Below, one piece after another: positions 63,252 to 64,000 of a stretch of DNA of 64,000 bases (positions are counted from its first letter, which is position 1; the number at the start of each line of letters is the position of its first letter). The DNA comes from Liopterus haemorrhoidalis. Its lineage: Eukaryota; Arthropoda; Insecta; Coleoptera; Dytiscidae. Location of the stretch: contig OZ020625.1 of assembly GCA_963971575.1 (NCBI GenBank), forward strand, positions 310,001 to 374,000, in the 5' to 3' direction. The notes under the pieces were generated by a model. The model was not told the origin of the DNA. It searched no databases and worked only from the letters and a program-made list of their open reading frames with translations. The translations under genes were made by a program, and so were the position numbers.

Positions 63252-63880
63252 TGCAATCTTAGTGATGTCCCGTCGAGCGTGGAGACCGGTTATAGAGGCA
63301 CCGCAGCACTAGGCGTCGCCGCCATGGTAACTGCACACACCAGAAATGTGACCTTCAAATGTGATTGAAAGACTCAAAAACGGGACATCACTTAAAAAAA
63401 AAATATTTTTTATGAAATCCTTCGCGGGCGAAGGAAATTTTTTTTACGGAAACACGGGTGCACAAAATGCAAATCCACCTTTCTGGAAAAAGTGGATTTA
63501 AGAAAAATCGAAGCTCAGATATTTTTTTTTTTTTTGAAAAAATTTTTTTAAGCATATCTTTTTGAGGTCCAATTTTAAGTACAAAATATTGAGTTTCAAA
63601 TAATTTTGAATTCCATACCCTGTAAGTCCTTAAAGACTTAAAAGAATACGCTTAAAAATATCAAAGAAAACAGGGTTATAATTTTACGCTTCAAATCAAA
63701 AAATCCTGATATTTTCCAATATCAGTAATCGAAATTTTCTGGCAATAATTGTAAATACTTCAACAGAAATCTAAATGTGATATACAATCATTATATTATA
63801 GTATATTGTACCACGGTTAGAAAATATTCAAATCAAAAGATCTGTACACTACGCCAATAAAAGGTGTGTGGTTACTGCCT
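63252..63880 (+). other. Putative 3' UTR of the receptor with AATAAA
   Basis: A candidate polyadenylation signal AATAAA is at 63856-63861, about 600 bp after the stop. 63262-63395 contains a near-inverted pair (GTGATGTCCCGTC / ACGGGACATCAC, 63263-63275 and 63380-63391), which could fold or mark another element. The extent of the UTR is a guess. Confidence 0.35.
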
Positions 63881-64000
63881 TACGGTGCAAAAATATGAGC
63901 CCATTTTGCGCCATAAGGCACTTGTAGTTTTTGTGTATAATTGTAATTTTACTATGAAATATATATATTCAATGTTAAACAAAAAAAAATCTTTTATTAT

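Overview
This is AT-rich nuclear DNA from an animal, almost certainly an insect. It contains spliced exons of a biogenic-amine GPCR of the insect 5-HT1 type and a dense, nested set of arthropod transposons. I cannot name the order from sequence alone. There is no bacterial gene, operon, CRISPR array or rRNA in the window.

The only host gene I can support is a serotonin 5-HT1-like receptor on the + strand in the right quarter. Its exons are 49626-49869 (TM1-TM3), 53582-53904 (TM3 end to TM5), 58748-58966 (third intracellular loop, a possible cassette exon), 60423-60758 (TM6-TM7) and a short terminal exon at 63229-63251 plus 3' UTR. All junctions are GT-AG and the phases match across every join. 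The N-terminal exon(s) are not visible and probably lie upstream of the window. The introns are packed with transposons.

The left three quarters look intergenic or deep intronic and are built from repeats. (1) Tc1/mariner elements: three DD41D copies (1-969, 23288-24499, about 41234-42204); three Mos1-like copies (28841-30121, about 50856-51604, 59024-60285); two copies of one internally deleted mariner (about 34890-36316, 52096-52782); another deleted mariner (25326-26540); a mariner with an internal tandem duplication (about 27268-28220); and two long-TIR elements (36634-37884, 45013-46398). (2) A DINE-1/Helentron-like non-autonomous family with a (GTCY)n core, inverted ACCGACCGCCA motifs near both ends and a 3' hairpin, present in over a dozen pieces. 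(3) Long foldback elements with G-run ends that insert at TTAA (2121-2865, 35051-35769, about 62436-63114). (4) MITEs: hAT type with 8-bp target duplications, TA type and TTAA type, plus a piggyBac remnant. (5) tRNA-derived SINEs. (6) Satellites and minisatellites with units of 20/80, 31, 131, 135, 141, 154 and about 185 bp.

Nested insertions give a relative age order. Examples are a foldback inside a mariner, a piggyBac remnant inside a Helentron-like copy, SINEs inside a long-TIR MITE, a Helentron-like copy inside a minisatellite, and a Mos1-like element inside the receptor intron. Every transposase gene seen is broken or incomplete, except DD41D copy 1, which is open as far as the window edge.

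Stretches not listed as features (for example 1236-1640, 3960-4335, 11833-12810, 15560-16740, 17700-18420, 20520-21070, 24502-25320, 32300-32925, 38110-38800, 44115-45010 and 55380-56240) are AT-rich or unique-looking sequence in which I see no gene.
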